A stretch of DNA of 64,000 nucleotides from Saprospiraceae bacterium (GTDB lineage: Bacteria; Bacteroidota; Bacteroidia; Chitinophagales; Saprospiraceae), in contig JANQLV010000024.1 in NCBI GenBank assembly GCA_028280415.1, positions 62,001 to 126,000 on the forward strand. Direction: 5' to 3'. This document shows, piece by piece, positions 36,698 to 45,087 of the stretch; positions within the stretch are counted from its first letter, which is position 1, and each line of letters begins with the position of its first letter. The notes beneath the pieces are model-generated. The model searched no databases. It worked only from the letters and a program-made list of their open reading frames with translations, and was not told the DNA's origin. The translations under genes were made by a program, and so were the position numbers.

Positions 36698-37198
36698 ATG
36701 CTAAATAAATATATTCTGTTATTCTTATCTGTCATCTTCTTTGTTGCTTGCAAAGACGATAAGTTTAAATACCCGGATAAGCTGGATGGAGAATGGACCA
36801 TCGAAAGATCCGAACGAATGTTGATCCATCAGGATGGAAGCGTAGAGATTTTTGAAGATATTGAAGATGCGGGAAAAATGGATATTTTCGAGCCCAGCCC
36901 TCCAGCTGAAACACTCAAAGAATTTACAATGGATTATACTAACTTTCTGGGTGAGCAGATTTTCCTGAATAGCTTGCTCTATACAGATGAAGCGAGTAGC
37001 CGGGTGATGATGTCCAAGGTGCTTTGCGATAGTCCTTTTGAATGCGATATCGTCTGGACGGTTGATACCAATAAAAAAAATAAACAAGTATGGTCCACCT
37101 ATGGCAATGAAACGCATTTTTTCTACCCGCCTGATCGATACGATCCAAGCAATGATAATGCACATCTCAAATGGCGGATCACTTTGAAGAGGGATTGA
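36698..37198 (+). CDS. Putative lipoprotein (lipocalin-like size)
   Basis: A 166-residue protein with a lipobox FFVAC (Cys at 18) after a short hydrophobic signal. The mature part begins LDGEWTIERSERMLI and ends with WRITLKRD, the outline of the lipocalin-like/DUF family that in Bacteroidota opens with a G-x-W motif; the assignment is tentative. Third member of the envelope gene group, 34 bases after the barrel gene. Function unknown. Confidence 0.7.
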   Translation: MLNKYILLFLSVIFFVACKDDKFKYPDKLDGEWTIERSERMLIHQDGSVEIFEDIEDAGKMDIFEPSPPAETLKEFTMDYTNFLGEQIFLNSLLYTDEASSRVMMSKVLCDSPFECDIVWTVDTNKKNKQVWSTYGNETHFFYPPDRYDPSNDNAHLKWRITLKRD

Positions 37199-37200
37199 TG

Positions 37201-37340
37201 GTTTGAGGTTTGAGGTTTGAGGTTTGAGGTTTGAGGTTTGAGGTTTGAGGTTTGAGGTTTGAGGTTTGTAAAACTATTATATTTGTACCGACAAATAAAA
37301 TATTTGATTTCTCAAACCCGATACCTCATACCTAAACATA
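37201..37340. repeat. Heptanucleotide tandem array GTTTGAG with opposite-strand partner arm
   Basis: Bases 37201-37268 are nine exact copies of the 7-mer GTTTGAG plus five further bases. After a 42-base AT-rich centre, 37311-37337 reads CTCAAAC CCGATAC CTCATAC CTAAAC, again in 7-base steps and roughly the reverse complement of the left array. It fills the gap before the aminotransferase gene and contains that gene's -7 box in the centre. It shares the CCTnAnA/TTTGAGG unit type with the elements near 8019 and 12344. Confidence 0.85.
37278..37285 (+). promoter_or_regulatory. -7 box TATATTTG for the aminotransferase operon
   Basis: An exact TAnnTTTG match about 56 bases upstream of the aminotransferase ATG. 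The tandem 7-mers supply TTTG sequences at 16 and 23 bases upstream of it (37258 and 37251), so the repeat itself can provide the -33 element. Confidence 0.5.
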
Positions 37341-37341
37341 T

Positions 37342-38649
37342 ATGACAAAGCCTCTTAGCCTTTCTCAACGCGGACAAATCGCTTCCCGGAGCGCAATGAG
37401 AGTCGATCTGGAAGTTTATGCAGAAGCCATCGAGAATCTGTACCACCCGACTAAAAATCCGGAAGGTGCACTTATTTTAAATATGGCGGAAAACAATCTT
37501 AGCTGGCCGCTACTTAGGGAAAAGATCGAAACCGTAGCTCTGGAAAACGGTATCCCGAACTGGGTTTCCAATTATACCTCCGCACTGGGCGCAGCGTCCT
37601 TTCGAGAAGCGCTTGCCGGATTTCTGAGTAAATTTCTCTGCCATTGCCCAATCAGCCCTGATCATCTGGCCTGTTCTGCCGGAGCCACTCCGGTTATTGA
37701 ACTGACTTCCTGGATTCTGGCGGATGCCGGTGATGTAGCAGTATTCCCCGCTCCCAGCTATCCCGTTTATACCCAGGACATTGGCAACAAAGCTGCCGTA
37801 GAACGTTTCGATCTGGTTATTCAAAACACAACCAATGATCGTCCGACCTTAAATAGCAAACACCTGGATGAAACCCTCACCAATATCGAAAGCCAGGGCA
37901 AAAAGTTTCGGATGCTGATCCTGACCAGTCCGGATAACCCGACCGGATACATTTATAGTTTTGAACAATTAATAGAAATTTCAGATTGGTGTATTGAACA
38001 GGAAGTACACCTCATCGTCAATGAGATTTACGGCCTGTCCTTAATTGACACGAATCATCCTGAGCTCCGGGCTGATTATCAGACTGAGGTTGATTTCGTT
38101 TCTTTTGCACAAATAATGCAGGATCGACAAAGCGACTATCTCCATTTATGGTATTCACTTTCCAAAGATCTCGGATCATCCGGTTTTCGGCTTGGCCTAG
38201 TGCATTCACTGAATGAATCATTTATCAAGGCCTATAATAATTTAAACGCTCCGCACATGGTTTCCAATTATACACAGTGGACCTTTCAGGAAGTTTTAAG
38301 CGATCATGATTTTATGGCGGATTATATTCGGAAAAACCAGGCAGCTCTGACGGAGTCCTATGTACTTGTTGTCAAATATCTCCGGGCAGCTAATGTTCCC
38401 TATGTTCCTTCCCGTGGAAGCCTTTTTGTCTGGATTGATTTATCTGCTTTTTTAAAAGATGACTCTGTACAAGCAGAAACGGATTTATGGCTGGAAATTT
38501 ACCAGAAAGCTAAACTACTTATTACACCAGCGAATGGCTTTGGTCATCAAAACAGAGGGCATTATCGACTGGTCTATACTGCTATTTCTAAAACAGGTTT
38601 AGAAGAAGCCATGAGCAGGCTTAGCGATTTTATAAAAAATAAAAGATGA
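37342..38649 (+). CDS. Class I/II PLP-dependent aminotransferase
   Basis: A 435-residue fold-type I enzyme. Visible motifs: SPDNPTGYIYS (PLP-contacting NPTG), VNEIYGLS (the D/N-x-x-Y strand) and SLSKDLGSSGFRLGLV, with the Schiff-base lysine in SKD and the substrate-carboxylate Arg in FRLG. Length and the DLGSSGFRLG segment resemble the ACC-synthase/aspartate-aminotransferase-like branch; the substrate is not evident. Its stop overlaps the Fur-family gene by four bases (ATGA), so the two are coupled. Confidence 0.88.
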   Translation: MTKPLSLSQRGQIASRSAMRVDLEVYAEAIENLYHPTKNPEGALILNMAENNLSWPLLREKIETVALENGIPNWVSNYTSALGAASFREALAGFLSKFLCHCPISPDHLACSAGATPVIELTSWILADAGDVAVFPAPSYPVYTQDIGNKAAVERFDLVIQNTTNDRPTLNSKHLDETLTNIESQGKKFRMLILTSPDNPTGYIYSFEQLIEISDWCIEQEVHLIVNEIYGLSLIDTNHPELRADYQTEVDFVSFAQIMQDRQSDYLHLWYSLSKDLGSSGFRLGLVHSLNESFIKAYNNLNAPHMVSNYTQWTFQEVLSDHDFMADYIRKNQAALTESYVLVVKYLRAANVPYVPSRGSLFVWIDLSAFLKDDSVQAETDLWLEIYQKAKLLITPANGFGHQNRGHYRLVYTAISKTGLEEAMSRLSDFIKNKR

Positions 38650-39056
38650 ACGAATACGAAGAAAAACAGTTAAAAGCCAGAAATATTCGTCCCACTGCAA
38701 TGCGAATACTCGTTTTGCAATATCTAACTAAGCTCCAAAAAGCAACTTCTCTGCTTGATCTGGAAAATCATTTCGAATTATCGGATCGCAGTACATTGTT
38801 TCGCACTATTAAAACTTTTGAGAAAAATGGACTGGCCCATAAAATAGATGATGGCTCGGGAACCATTAAATACGCTCTTTGTGTCGAAACCTGTGAATGC
38901 TCCGTAGCTGATCAACATTACCATTTTAGCTGCGATCAGTGCCGGGCCATATATTGTCTTCCCGAAATAAAAATTGCAAATATTAATCTTCCCAAAAATT
39001 TTAAAATGAGACAGGCTAATCTTGTACTAAAAGGTATCTGTGCAAATTGCAATTGA
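38646..39056 (+). CDS. Fur-family metalloregulator (Zur-like by context)
   Basis: A 136-residue regulator with an N-terminal winged helix (IRPTAMRILVLQYL, then DRSTLFRTIKTFEKNGLAHKI) and a dimerisation domain with the metal sites: the DQHYHFSCDQC segment gives His and CxxC ligands and CANC near the end gives the second CxxC. Fur, Zur, Mur and PerR share this plan. Position between an aminotransferase and a CDF zinc/cation exporter suggests zinc sensing, though the subtype cannot be fixed by sequence alone. Coupled to the upstream gene by an ATGA overlap. Confidence 0.85.
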   Translation: MNEYEEKQLKARNIRPTAMRILVLQYLTKLQKATSLLDLENHFELSDRSTLFRTIKTFEKNGLAHKIDDGSGTIKYALCVETCECSVADQHYHFSCDQCRAIYCLPEIKIANINLPKNFKMRQANLVLKGICANCN

Positions 39057-39098
39057 GTTGCAGAAGACTCCCCTTATCTTTGTAAAAAGATAATTACA
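39053..39098 (+). promoter_or_regulatory. CDF promoter with candidate Fur/Zur operator
   Basis: TTG at 39053-39055 and TATCTTTG at 39075-39082 with a 19-base spacer form a good Bacteroidota promoter overlapping the end of the Fur gene. Immediately after lies TGTAA-N8-TTACA (39081-39098), an inverted repeat between the -7 box and the ATG at 39100. Its position and AT-rich dyad fit a Fur-family operator; binding by the upstream regulator is inferred. Confidence 0.5.
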
Positions 39099-39099
39099 C

Positions 39100-39981
39100 A
39101 TGTCCGATCATCATCATCACCATTCGGGGTCCAATTTAAAACTTGCCTTTTTCCTCAATTTAGGCTTTGCATTAGTGGAAATCATTGGAGGGTTTTATGT
39201 TAATAGTGTAGCGATTATTTCCGATGCAGTGCATGACCTAGGGGATAGCCTCTCTATTGGCAGCGCCTGGTATCTTGACAAAAAATCCAGGCAAAAGGCC
39301 GATGGCAAATATTCTTTTGGTTATCAGCGCATGAGCTTGCTGGGAGCATTGATCAATTGCCTTGTCCTCATTTTGGGTTCTGTCTTTGTAATTATCGAAG
39401 CGACAAAGCGATTATTTGCCCCGCAAGATGTCAATGCACAGGGAATGATCCTCCTGGCTATCTTAGGTGTCATTGTTAATGGCTATGCAGCCTGGAAAGT
39501 TAGTAAAGGCAGTTCATTAAATGAAGAAACAATCTCCTGGCATCTTTTGGAAGATGTTCTCGGCTGGCTTGCAGTTTTAATCGGTGCCGTAATAATGTAT
39601 TTTTATTACATTCCCTGGCTCGATTCGGTACTTTCTTTGGCCATTGCATTTTTTATTTTATATAACATTATAAAAAGGCTGGTAAAAGTGTTACATATTT
39701 TATTGCAAGGTGTTCCGAAAAACATCAACCTGGATCAAATCGAGTCTAATATTTTAAAAATTAAAGGTGTGGACTCTCTGCACAATTTAAATGTATGGTC
39801 ACTGGATGGTGAAAAGCTGGTCTTTTCTGTACATGTCCGGGTAAAAGATTTTATCGAAGCAGCAGAATACCCCAATATCAAGCAAAGTATCATTGCTCTA
39901 CTTGAAAAGCAGCATCTGGAGTTTTGTACGATCCAAATAGAGCGCCGAGCAGAATTTTGTACCTTTGAAAAAGCGGATTGA
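39100..39981 (+). CDS. Cation diffusion facilitator (CDF) divalent-metal exporter
   Basis: A 293-residue CDF transporter with six membrane helices. A natural His cluster (residues 4-8) at the N-terminus binds metal. HDLGDS in helix 2 and the equivalent HLLEDVLGW segment in helix 5 supply the transport-site ligands (HxxxD type, as in zinc CDFs). The C-terminal cytosolic domain (about 205-290) has the usual ferredoxin-like fold. It moves Zn(II) or a similar ion out of the cytoplasm against protons. The upstream Fur-type regulator and dyad suggest metal-dependent control. Confidence 0.92.
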   Translation: MSDHHHHHSGSNLKLAFFLNLGFALVEIIGGFYVNSVAIISDAVHDLGDSLSIGSAWYLDKKSRQKADGKYSFGYQRMSLLGALINCLVLILGSVFVIIEATKRLFAPQDVNAQGMILLAILGVIVNGYAAWKVSKGSSLNEETISWHLLEDVLGWLAVLIGAVIMYFYYIPWLDSVLSLAIAFFILYNIIKRLVKVLHILLQGVPKNINLDQIESNILKIKGVDSLHNLNVWSLDGEKLVFSVHVRVKDFIEAAEYPNIKQSIIALLEKQHLEFCTIQIERRAEFCTFEKAD

Positions 39982-40021
39982 TTGGTTTTGCTTGTTTCGT
40001 AAAATTTTCAAAACTCAGATC

Positions 40022-40465
40022 ATGTTCCTAGCAACAAATATACCCTGGTTTTTCGCTTTGTTTTTATTCCTTTTCAATTACCAAAGTCCGGTTAAAACAC
40101 CAGCTGTCTCCGAGTCAGAAAAATCCTGCATTGATCATATGATATCCATTGATGCTCAGGCGGGTAAAATCAGGAACAGAGCCTGTGAAAAGCAATCCCT
40201 GACTAAAACGATCGAGGAATATGTTGCAACAATAGATGCCGTGGATTTATCGAACTGTCCCAGGGAATTCGCTGCAGCATTTAAGAGACATATTCAGGCC
40301 TGGAGAGCCATGATCCCTCTTTGCGATCCACATGCAAACCTGAGAGGCGAAATGCATGACCTTTTCAAACAAATTGAACAGGGAGCCGGAGGAGCAGCTT
40401 TCAAAAAAGGGTTTGATAAAGTCTGGAGTACCTGGTCGGAAGTCGAAAAGGCTATGGAAAAATAA
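40022..40465 (+). CDS. Small exported protein of unknown function
   Basis: A 147-residue protein starting MFLATNIPWFFALFLFLF, an N-terminal hydrophobic segment serving as signal or anchor; the longer frame from 39965 would overlap the CDF gene and is rejected. The remainder is helical with four Cys (in KSCIDH, RACEKQ, NCPREF and LCDPH) and an FKRHIQAWRAMIP segment. I do not recognise the family. It follows the CDF gene by 40 bases and may be cotranscribed, which would link it loosely to metal handling. Confidence 0.65.
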   Translation: MFLATNIPWFFALFLFLFNYQSPVKTPAVSESEKSCIDHMISIDAQAGKIRNRACEKQSLTKTIEEYVATIDAVDLSNCPREFAAAFKRHIQAWRAMIPLCDPHANLRGEMHDLFKQIEQGAGGAAFKKGFDKVWSTWSEVEKAMEK

Positions 40466-40571
40466 GCTTTGAAGGCGCTCATCAAATAAATATAAACCGC
40501 GAGCACAAAATCTGATGAATCTCTGCGTCCAGAAGTTAACAGAAATTAAATCTGCACAGGTTTTAAAAAAT

Positions 40572-41225
40572 CTAGGAAGCAAGATCACCTCCATTCCAGC
40601 TATTATGTGATTCCAAATACCTACTGAATTCCGGATAGTGTGCTTTAAAATTATTGAGAATAAATTCATAAGGCACATCCGCAAAATGGCCATAATCTTC
40701 GAGGTATTCCATAAACTCCTGCCCATCCCGATTGTATTCCTGAAAAATCGAGTCTTGTACGCCATCAAAATCCAAAGGTGCTACATTACAACGTTCACAG
40801 AGTGCAGCATTGAAAGCCGGAGATGCTTTTAGCCATTTTCCATCGAGAAAGATATTGACCATCCCGTGTGGAGAAAGCTCATTTGTACCCAGTTTTTCTA
40901 CGAGCGTTTCCACCGCAATATGGTTTTTAACCTTGGCCAGCTGAATCCGGGCAGGAATTCCCAAGCCTCTCAGACAGGCAATCAACAAAACCGATTTATC
41001 AATACAATGCGCTTCCTTGCGTTCGGCAATATCACTTGCCCGCCATTTATCTTTATTTAGATAAATATTATAAGCATTATAACGCCAGCCATCCCGAATT
41101 TTCAGATAGCAGGCCACCGCTTTTTCACGATCTGAATATTTACTATCTTTCAGCTCTTGAATCAGATTTTGAATCTTATCGTTTTCATAATCAAAAAAAT
41201 AAGTTGCCTGCAAATATTGATTCAT
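40572..41225 (-). CDS. Transglutaminase-like (Cys protease fold) protein
   Basis: A 217-residue protein of the transglutaminase-like superfamily. Catalytic Cys lies in EAHCIDKSVLLIACLRGLGIPAR (a classical motif, Cys near 74), and the His in SPHGMVNIFLDGKW (near 120); the third residue is not clear. No signal peptide, so cytosolic. Bacterial members are mostly peptidases or cross-linking enzymes with unknown substrates. Convergent with the small exported-protein gene and divergent from the CHAT gene. Confidence 0.85.
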   Translation of the reverse strand: MNQYLQATYFFDYENDKIQNLIQELKDSKYSDREKAVACYLKIRDGWRYNAYNIYLNKDKWRASDIAERKEAHCIDKSVLLIACLRGLGIPARIQLAKVKNHIAVETLVEKLGTNELSPHGMVNIFLDGKWLKASPAFNAALCERCNVAPLDFDGVQDSIFQEYNRDGQEFMEYLEDYGHFADVPYEFILNNFKAHYPEFSRYLESHNSWNGGDLAS

Positions 41226-41304
41226 ATTTTTCGTTTTAAATCAGTATTATTTTAATAATATTCATAAAAGTAATTATTTTTAAGACTATCCCGTAAAAAG
41301 AGTA

Positions 41305-41421
41305 TTATATCAATTTTAAAGTGGTTACTAATAAATCAGTAGGCATCTTATCTTGATTATAATTATTTATTCTGCTAACCTCATATATTTTTTCTAGCAA
41401 TTTATCAGTTATATTTTCCAT
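41305..41421 (-). CDS. Possible 38-residue small protein
   Basis: An ATG-started minus-strand frame between the transglutaminase and CHAT genes encodes MENITDKLLEKIYEVSRI and 20 more residues ending TTLKLI. Its amphipathic helical composition looks protein-like, but the region is very AT-rich, no ribosome-binding site or promoter is seen and the length is within chance. It could be a gene remnant. Confidence 0.25.
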   Translation of the reverse strand: MENITDKLLEKIYEVSRINNYNQDKMPTDLLVTTLKLI

Positions 41422-41476
41422 AGTTCCGGAATAAATAAATAGGCATTTTAAACTACACTGACAAAATATTAAAACT

Positions 41477-44356
41477 ATGAATTTCTCCCTTCGAATTTTA
41501 CCAATAATAATCGTATTTCTTTTTCAAACTTCCATTGCTGCACAAAAAAAACCGAGCATTGATATTTCTATAGACAGCACTAAAGCTTTATTTAAAGTCG
41601 GGAAATATCAAGAAGCTATTAATCACAGTAAGCAAGCTGCATGGGCCTGTGTAAAAGATAAAGAATGTCCTAATGAAAAAGCAGCAATTGCATTTACCTG
41701 GACCGCAAATGCACTCGCCCGTCTTTCTCAATCTGATTCTTGTTTTTATTATGCGCAGCAAGCACGTTCATTACTTCACAAGGACTCTTTAAACCACCAA
41801 TGGCCCCTGGCTAATGTTTACACTACGCTTGGCCACTATTATGGCTTAATAGAAGATTATAATGCCGCCATCGATATTTTCAAACAAAAGCTTGAACTAA
41901 AGTTAGATACTACCTCAAGAGAACATCTACAGAATCAAAGCACAGCTTACAGCAATCTCAGTATTCTCAATAGTTTAAAAGGAGATGTGGAGATGGCTTT
42001 AGAGCTTATACTAACAAGCCTAAAACTGGAAAAAAAAATATACGGTGAGGATAACATAAAATTAGCTACTACTTTTCACAACACAGCAATTTTGTATACG
42101 AGCGCTAAGGAATATGAAAAGGCCCATCAATATAATAGAAAAGCAATCGAATTAACCCTTGAGCATTTTGGTGAAACGCATCCTTATTTGGTGACTATTT
42201 ATAGTAATGCAGCGATCAACTATCGGCATCAAAAGGATTATGAAAAAGCTATACAATATATCTTTAAAGCAGAAGAAGTACTCTTGAAAACAAACGGCAA
42301 ACAACATCCTTACTATGCGAAGCTCAATGTTGATATTGGACGAATTTATGAAAAAATGGGACAATATGAACTAGCTATACAATATGCCGAAAAAGCTAGT
42401 AAAACCCGGGTTCAACAATATAATTTTAAGCATCCGCGAATCGGTAATGATTACATTTGGCTCAGTAGACTATACCTGTTGAATAAAGAATATGATAAGG
42501 CCTGGCAATCCTTAGAAAAAGCAAGGGATATTCTAAATTACGACGAGGCTGAATCAAAAAACTTTGAAGCCATTAATGAATTGAACTACTTATTTTCCTA
42601 TTTTGAACAACGGGTCATCTATTACGAAACCTTATCCACACTAGAAAATCAAACAAGCTACAGAGATTCTATTTTACAATCATTAGATCGTCTAATGTTA
42701 TTATGGGATAACATTGAAGAAAAAACCAATACAAAGGCTGATAAGTTTTTAAAAATAGAACGAGCATTTCCCGTTTTTGAAAAAGCAATCAGTCATCGTT
42801 TTCAAACTCGTGATCGGCAAAAATGGGAAGAAGCATTCATCATCGCAGAAAAAAGTAAAAGTCGTTTACTCTATCAAAATTTTAAAACGCTCCAAGTTGC
42901 CAGTTTTTATAATGTCCCGGACTCTATTATTAAAAAGGAAAATAAAATTCAAAAAAGCATCACTGATTTCGAGACAAAGCGTTTTAAAGAAAAGTTTTCC
43001 AGTAATCCCCTCAAAGACAGTCTAATAAGCGATCTGGAATTAAAAATTTTACAATTTAACCTGGAAAAAGAAAGTTTAACAGAAACCATTAAAAACCGAC
43101 ATCCAGAATATTACCGGTTAAAGCACTCTTCAAAAGATGTGGATATTTCAATAATCCAGTCGACTTTGGATAAAGATGAAAGTATAATCGAATATTTCGT
43201 TGGTGATAGCAGCATTTATATTTTTGTACTTGGTCAAACAAGTTTTTCGGTAAAAGAGATAAAAAAGGATTTCCCTCTGGATGATTGGATCAAGCAATTC
43301 CGCCAAAGCATTTACGGTCACTGGACGAACAAAGAATATTCGGATGAACTCTATCAAAAAAACGCCAATATCTACACGGAGAGCGCTTTTCAATTGTACC
43401 AAAAATTAATTGCCCCCGTCAAACCATTTTTGACTAAACGATTAATCATCATCCCCGATGCCTCCCTCTACCTTCTGCCATTTGATGCTTTACTGGTCAA
43501 CCGGCCCCAACAAAGAAATAATGACTTCAAAACGCATCATTATCTAATTCGGGATTATCAAATAGCTTATAACTTTTCCGCAAATTTTAGAACAGAGGCA
43601 ACTAAAAACAAGCCTAAAGACAATGATAAGAATCTAATTGCTTTTGCACCTTCTTTTAAACCTCTTTCCGGAACGACAACTAATATCCGAAGTCAGTTAT
43701 ACGAGCTTCAATACAATCAGGAAGAAACCAATGTAATTAATTCGATTATTCCAAGTACTGTTTTCCTTGCGGAAAAAGCGAGTAAGGAACGTTTCATGCA
43801 ATTATTCGATACTTCTTATAAGATCGTACATTTAGCTACTCATGGTAAAGCGAATAATAATAGCGGTGACTTTTCCTTTCTCGCTTTCACTCAGCTTGAT
43901 ACTAGTGAAGAAAAAAGTAATTTACTTTACGCCCGTGAATTATACAATACCTCAACCAAGGCTGACATGGTGGTTCTTAGCGCCTGCGAAACGGGGATTG
44001 GAGAATTAAAAAAAGGCGAAGGAATGATCAGTTTATCGAGAGGATTCACCTATGCCGGTGCCCAAAGTGTATTGTCCAGTTTATGGACCATCAACGATCA
44101 GCAAAGTGTTGATTTTTTCAAATTATTTTACCAAAACATCAAAGAGGGGATGCCCAAAGATAAGGCTTTACGACAGGCGAAATTATCTTACCTTGAACAA
44201 AGTCCCCTGCCCGATCCTTATTTTTGGTCCGCTTTTGTAATCACTGGTGATATGACAGCTATTGATTTGAATTCAAGCCGATCGTCCTGGAAATGGATAG
44301 GTTTTGCTTTTGCTCTAATTGTTGTCTTTATTTTTTATAAAAAAATAAGAGGTTAA
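41477..44356 (+). CDS. Exported, membrane-anchored TPR-CHAT caspase-like protease
   Basis: A 959-residue protein. Signal peptide 1-22 (ending SIAAQ); about ten tetratricopeptide repeats between 35 and 380 (for example AIDIFKQKLELKLDTTSREH, AYSNLSILNSLKGDVEMALE, AIQYAEKASKTRVQQ); a helical linker; a CHAT domain at about 625-930 with the caspase dyad His789 (HLATHGK) and Cys837 (VLSACETGIGE); then a single membrane helix (about 938-954) and a short basic KKIRG tail. The predicted topology puts the TPRs and protease in the periplasm. CHAT proteases cleave specific partners (separase-like; Csx29 in type III-E CRISPR; gasdermin activators). The gene is convergent with, and overlaps by four bases, the anti-sigma-like TPR gene. 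Confidence 0.9.
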   Translation: MNFSLRILPIIIVFLFQTSIAAQKKPSIDISIDSTKALFKVGKYQEAINHSKQAAWACVKDKECPNEKAAIAFTWTANALARLSQSDSCFYYAQQARSLLHKDSLNHQWPLANVYTTLGHYYGLIEDYNAAIDIFKQKLELKLDTTSREHLQNQSTAYSNLSILNSLKGDVEMALELILTSLKLEKKIYGEDNIKLATTFHNTAILYTSAKEYEKAHQYNRKAIELTLEHFGETHPYLVTIYSNAAINYRHQKDYEKAIQYIFKAEEVLLKTNGKQHPYYAKLNVDIGRIYEKMGQYELAIQYAEKASKTRVQQYNFKHPRIGNDYIWLSRLYLLNKEYDKAWQSLEKARDILNYDEAESKNFEAINELNYLFSYFEQRVIYYETLSTLENQTSYRDSILQSLDRLMLLWDNIEEKTNTKADKFLKIERAFPVFEKAISHRFQTRDRQKWEEAFIIAEKSKSRLLYQNFKTLQVASFYNVPDSIIKKENKIQKSITDFETKRFKEKFSSNPLKDSLISDLELKILQFNLEKESLTETIKNRHPEYYRLKHSSKDVDISIIQSTLDKDESIIEYFVGDSSIYIFVLGQTSFSVKEIKKDFPLDDWIKQFRQSIYGHWTNKEYSDELYQKNANIYTESAFQLYQKLIAPVKPFLTKRLIIIPDASLYLLPFDALLVNRPQQRNNDFKTHHYLIRDYQIAYNFSANFRTEATKNKPKDNDKNLIAFAPSFKPLSGTTTNIRSQLYELQYNQEETNVINSIIPSTVFLAEKASKERFMQLFDTSYKIVHLATHGKANNNSGDFSFLAFTQLDTSEEKSNLLYARELYNTSTKADMVVLSACETGIGELKKGEGMISLSRGFTYAGAQSVLSSLWTINDQQSVDFFKLFYQNIKEGMPKDKALRQAKLSYLEQSPLPDPYFWSAFVITGDMTAIDLNSSRSSWKWIGFAFALIVVFIFYKKIRG

Positions 44357-45087
44357 ATTTCTTTTAAAAGGAGATTGGCTTCTTCTTTTTTAAAGCCCTT
44401 AGATTCGGATTGAAAATCCAACAAAATCTTTCGGGCTGTTTCTTTTTGATTTATTTGCAGGTAAGCAAGCGCAAGATACCACTGTGCTTCTGATTTCAAC
44501 AAAGCACTTTCATTCGATAAAATAGCTTCCAGTAGAGGAATGGCTTCTTCGGCTTGCTGTTTAGCGAGCAATGAAATGGCGTAATAAAAAGGGGTATAAG
44601 AATTTTCCGGTGCTTCTTTTTCGAGTAAGGCCGCAAACAATAAATTGGCTTCTGCATAGTTCTGTCTATCATAAGCGACCAGGGCCCTGCGCAGTTTTTG
44701 ATCTTCGGAGCCTGGAGTACCTCTCTGCTCAAATACGTTTGGATAAGGTTCAAAATATTTTGCGAAAGCAATCTCAGAATGGTTTGACGGAATTTCTTTT
44801 GTGAAAAAATAATACAATGTTATAGATAAGATAAAAATCCCGAAAGCGGCAGCCATTGCCATTCTTCTTCGTCTCCTGGGTTGGGAACTGACAACCTCTG
44901 TATGAATTTTTTTTAGCTCAGTTTGCAGTTTAGAGCGGGATGATAAACGCACAGATTCTTCTGCTACCTGCTGTGCAAAATCTTCCTTTTGCATTTTTTG
45001 TTGAAACAAAGAAAGCTCCTTTTCATCAAGGCTTTGCTCCATAAATTTGCGAATTAATTTCCGATCTTGTGAAGGAAGATCATTCAT
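44353..45087 (-). CDS. Membrane-bound TPR protein, probable anti-sigma factor
   Basis: A 244-residue single-pass protein. Residues 1-70 are cytosolic and resemble the helical N-terminus of anti-sigma factors (LIRKFMEQSLDEKELSLFQQ; no zinc motif). A basic run (71-75, five Arg) precedes a membrane helix (76-95), so the C-terminal half is periplasmic: about 118-240 form three to four TPR-like repeats (LRRALVAYDRQNYAEANLLF and so on). Its start overlaps the ECF sigma gene by eight bases, the usual sigma/anti-sigma arrangement. The periplasmic TPRs face the TPR-CHAT protease encoded opposite. Confidence 0.8.
   Translation of the reverse strand: MNDLPSQDRKLIRKFMEQSLDEKELSLFQQKMQKEDFAQQVAEESVRLSSRSKLQTELKKIHTEVVSSQPRRRRRMAMAAAFGIFILSITLYYFFTKEIPSNHSEIAFAKYFEPYPNVFEQRGTPGSEDQKLRRALVAYDRQNYAEANLLFAALLEKEAPENSYTPFYYAISLLAKQQAEEAIPLLEAILSNESALLKSEAQWYLALAYLQINQKETARKILLDFQSESKGFKKEEANLLLKEI

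Noticed and set aside
36725-37165. A 146-codon minus-strand frame.
   Set aside because: It is antisense to the putative lipoprotein gene, which has a lipobox and fits the operon; no domain is seen in the antisense product.
37201-37268. The exact 7-mer array could be mistaken for a CRISPR array.
   Set aside because: The unit is 7 bases with no spacers and no cas genes are present, so it is a simple tandem repeat.
39103-39126. A run of five His near the CDF start looked like a vector-derived affinity tag.
   Set aside because: Natural CDF proteins commonly have His-rich N-termini, and the flanking sequence is genomic, with its own promoter and regulator.
40247-40768. A 173-codon minus-strand frame.
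   Set aside because: It spans the ends of the small exported-protein gene and the transglutaminase gene in another frame; both real genes have recognisable signals or catalytic motifs.
41477-44356. The CHAT gene as part of a type III-E CRISPR or gasdermin defence system.
   Set aside because: No Cas7-11, Csx30/31, gasdermin, repeat array or other defence gene is visible within the window, so only the functional parallel is kept.
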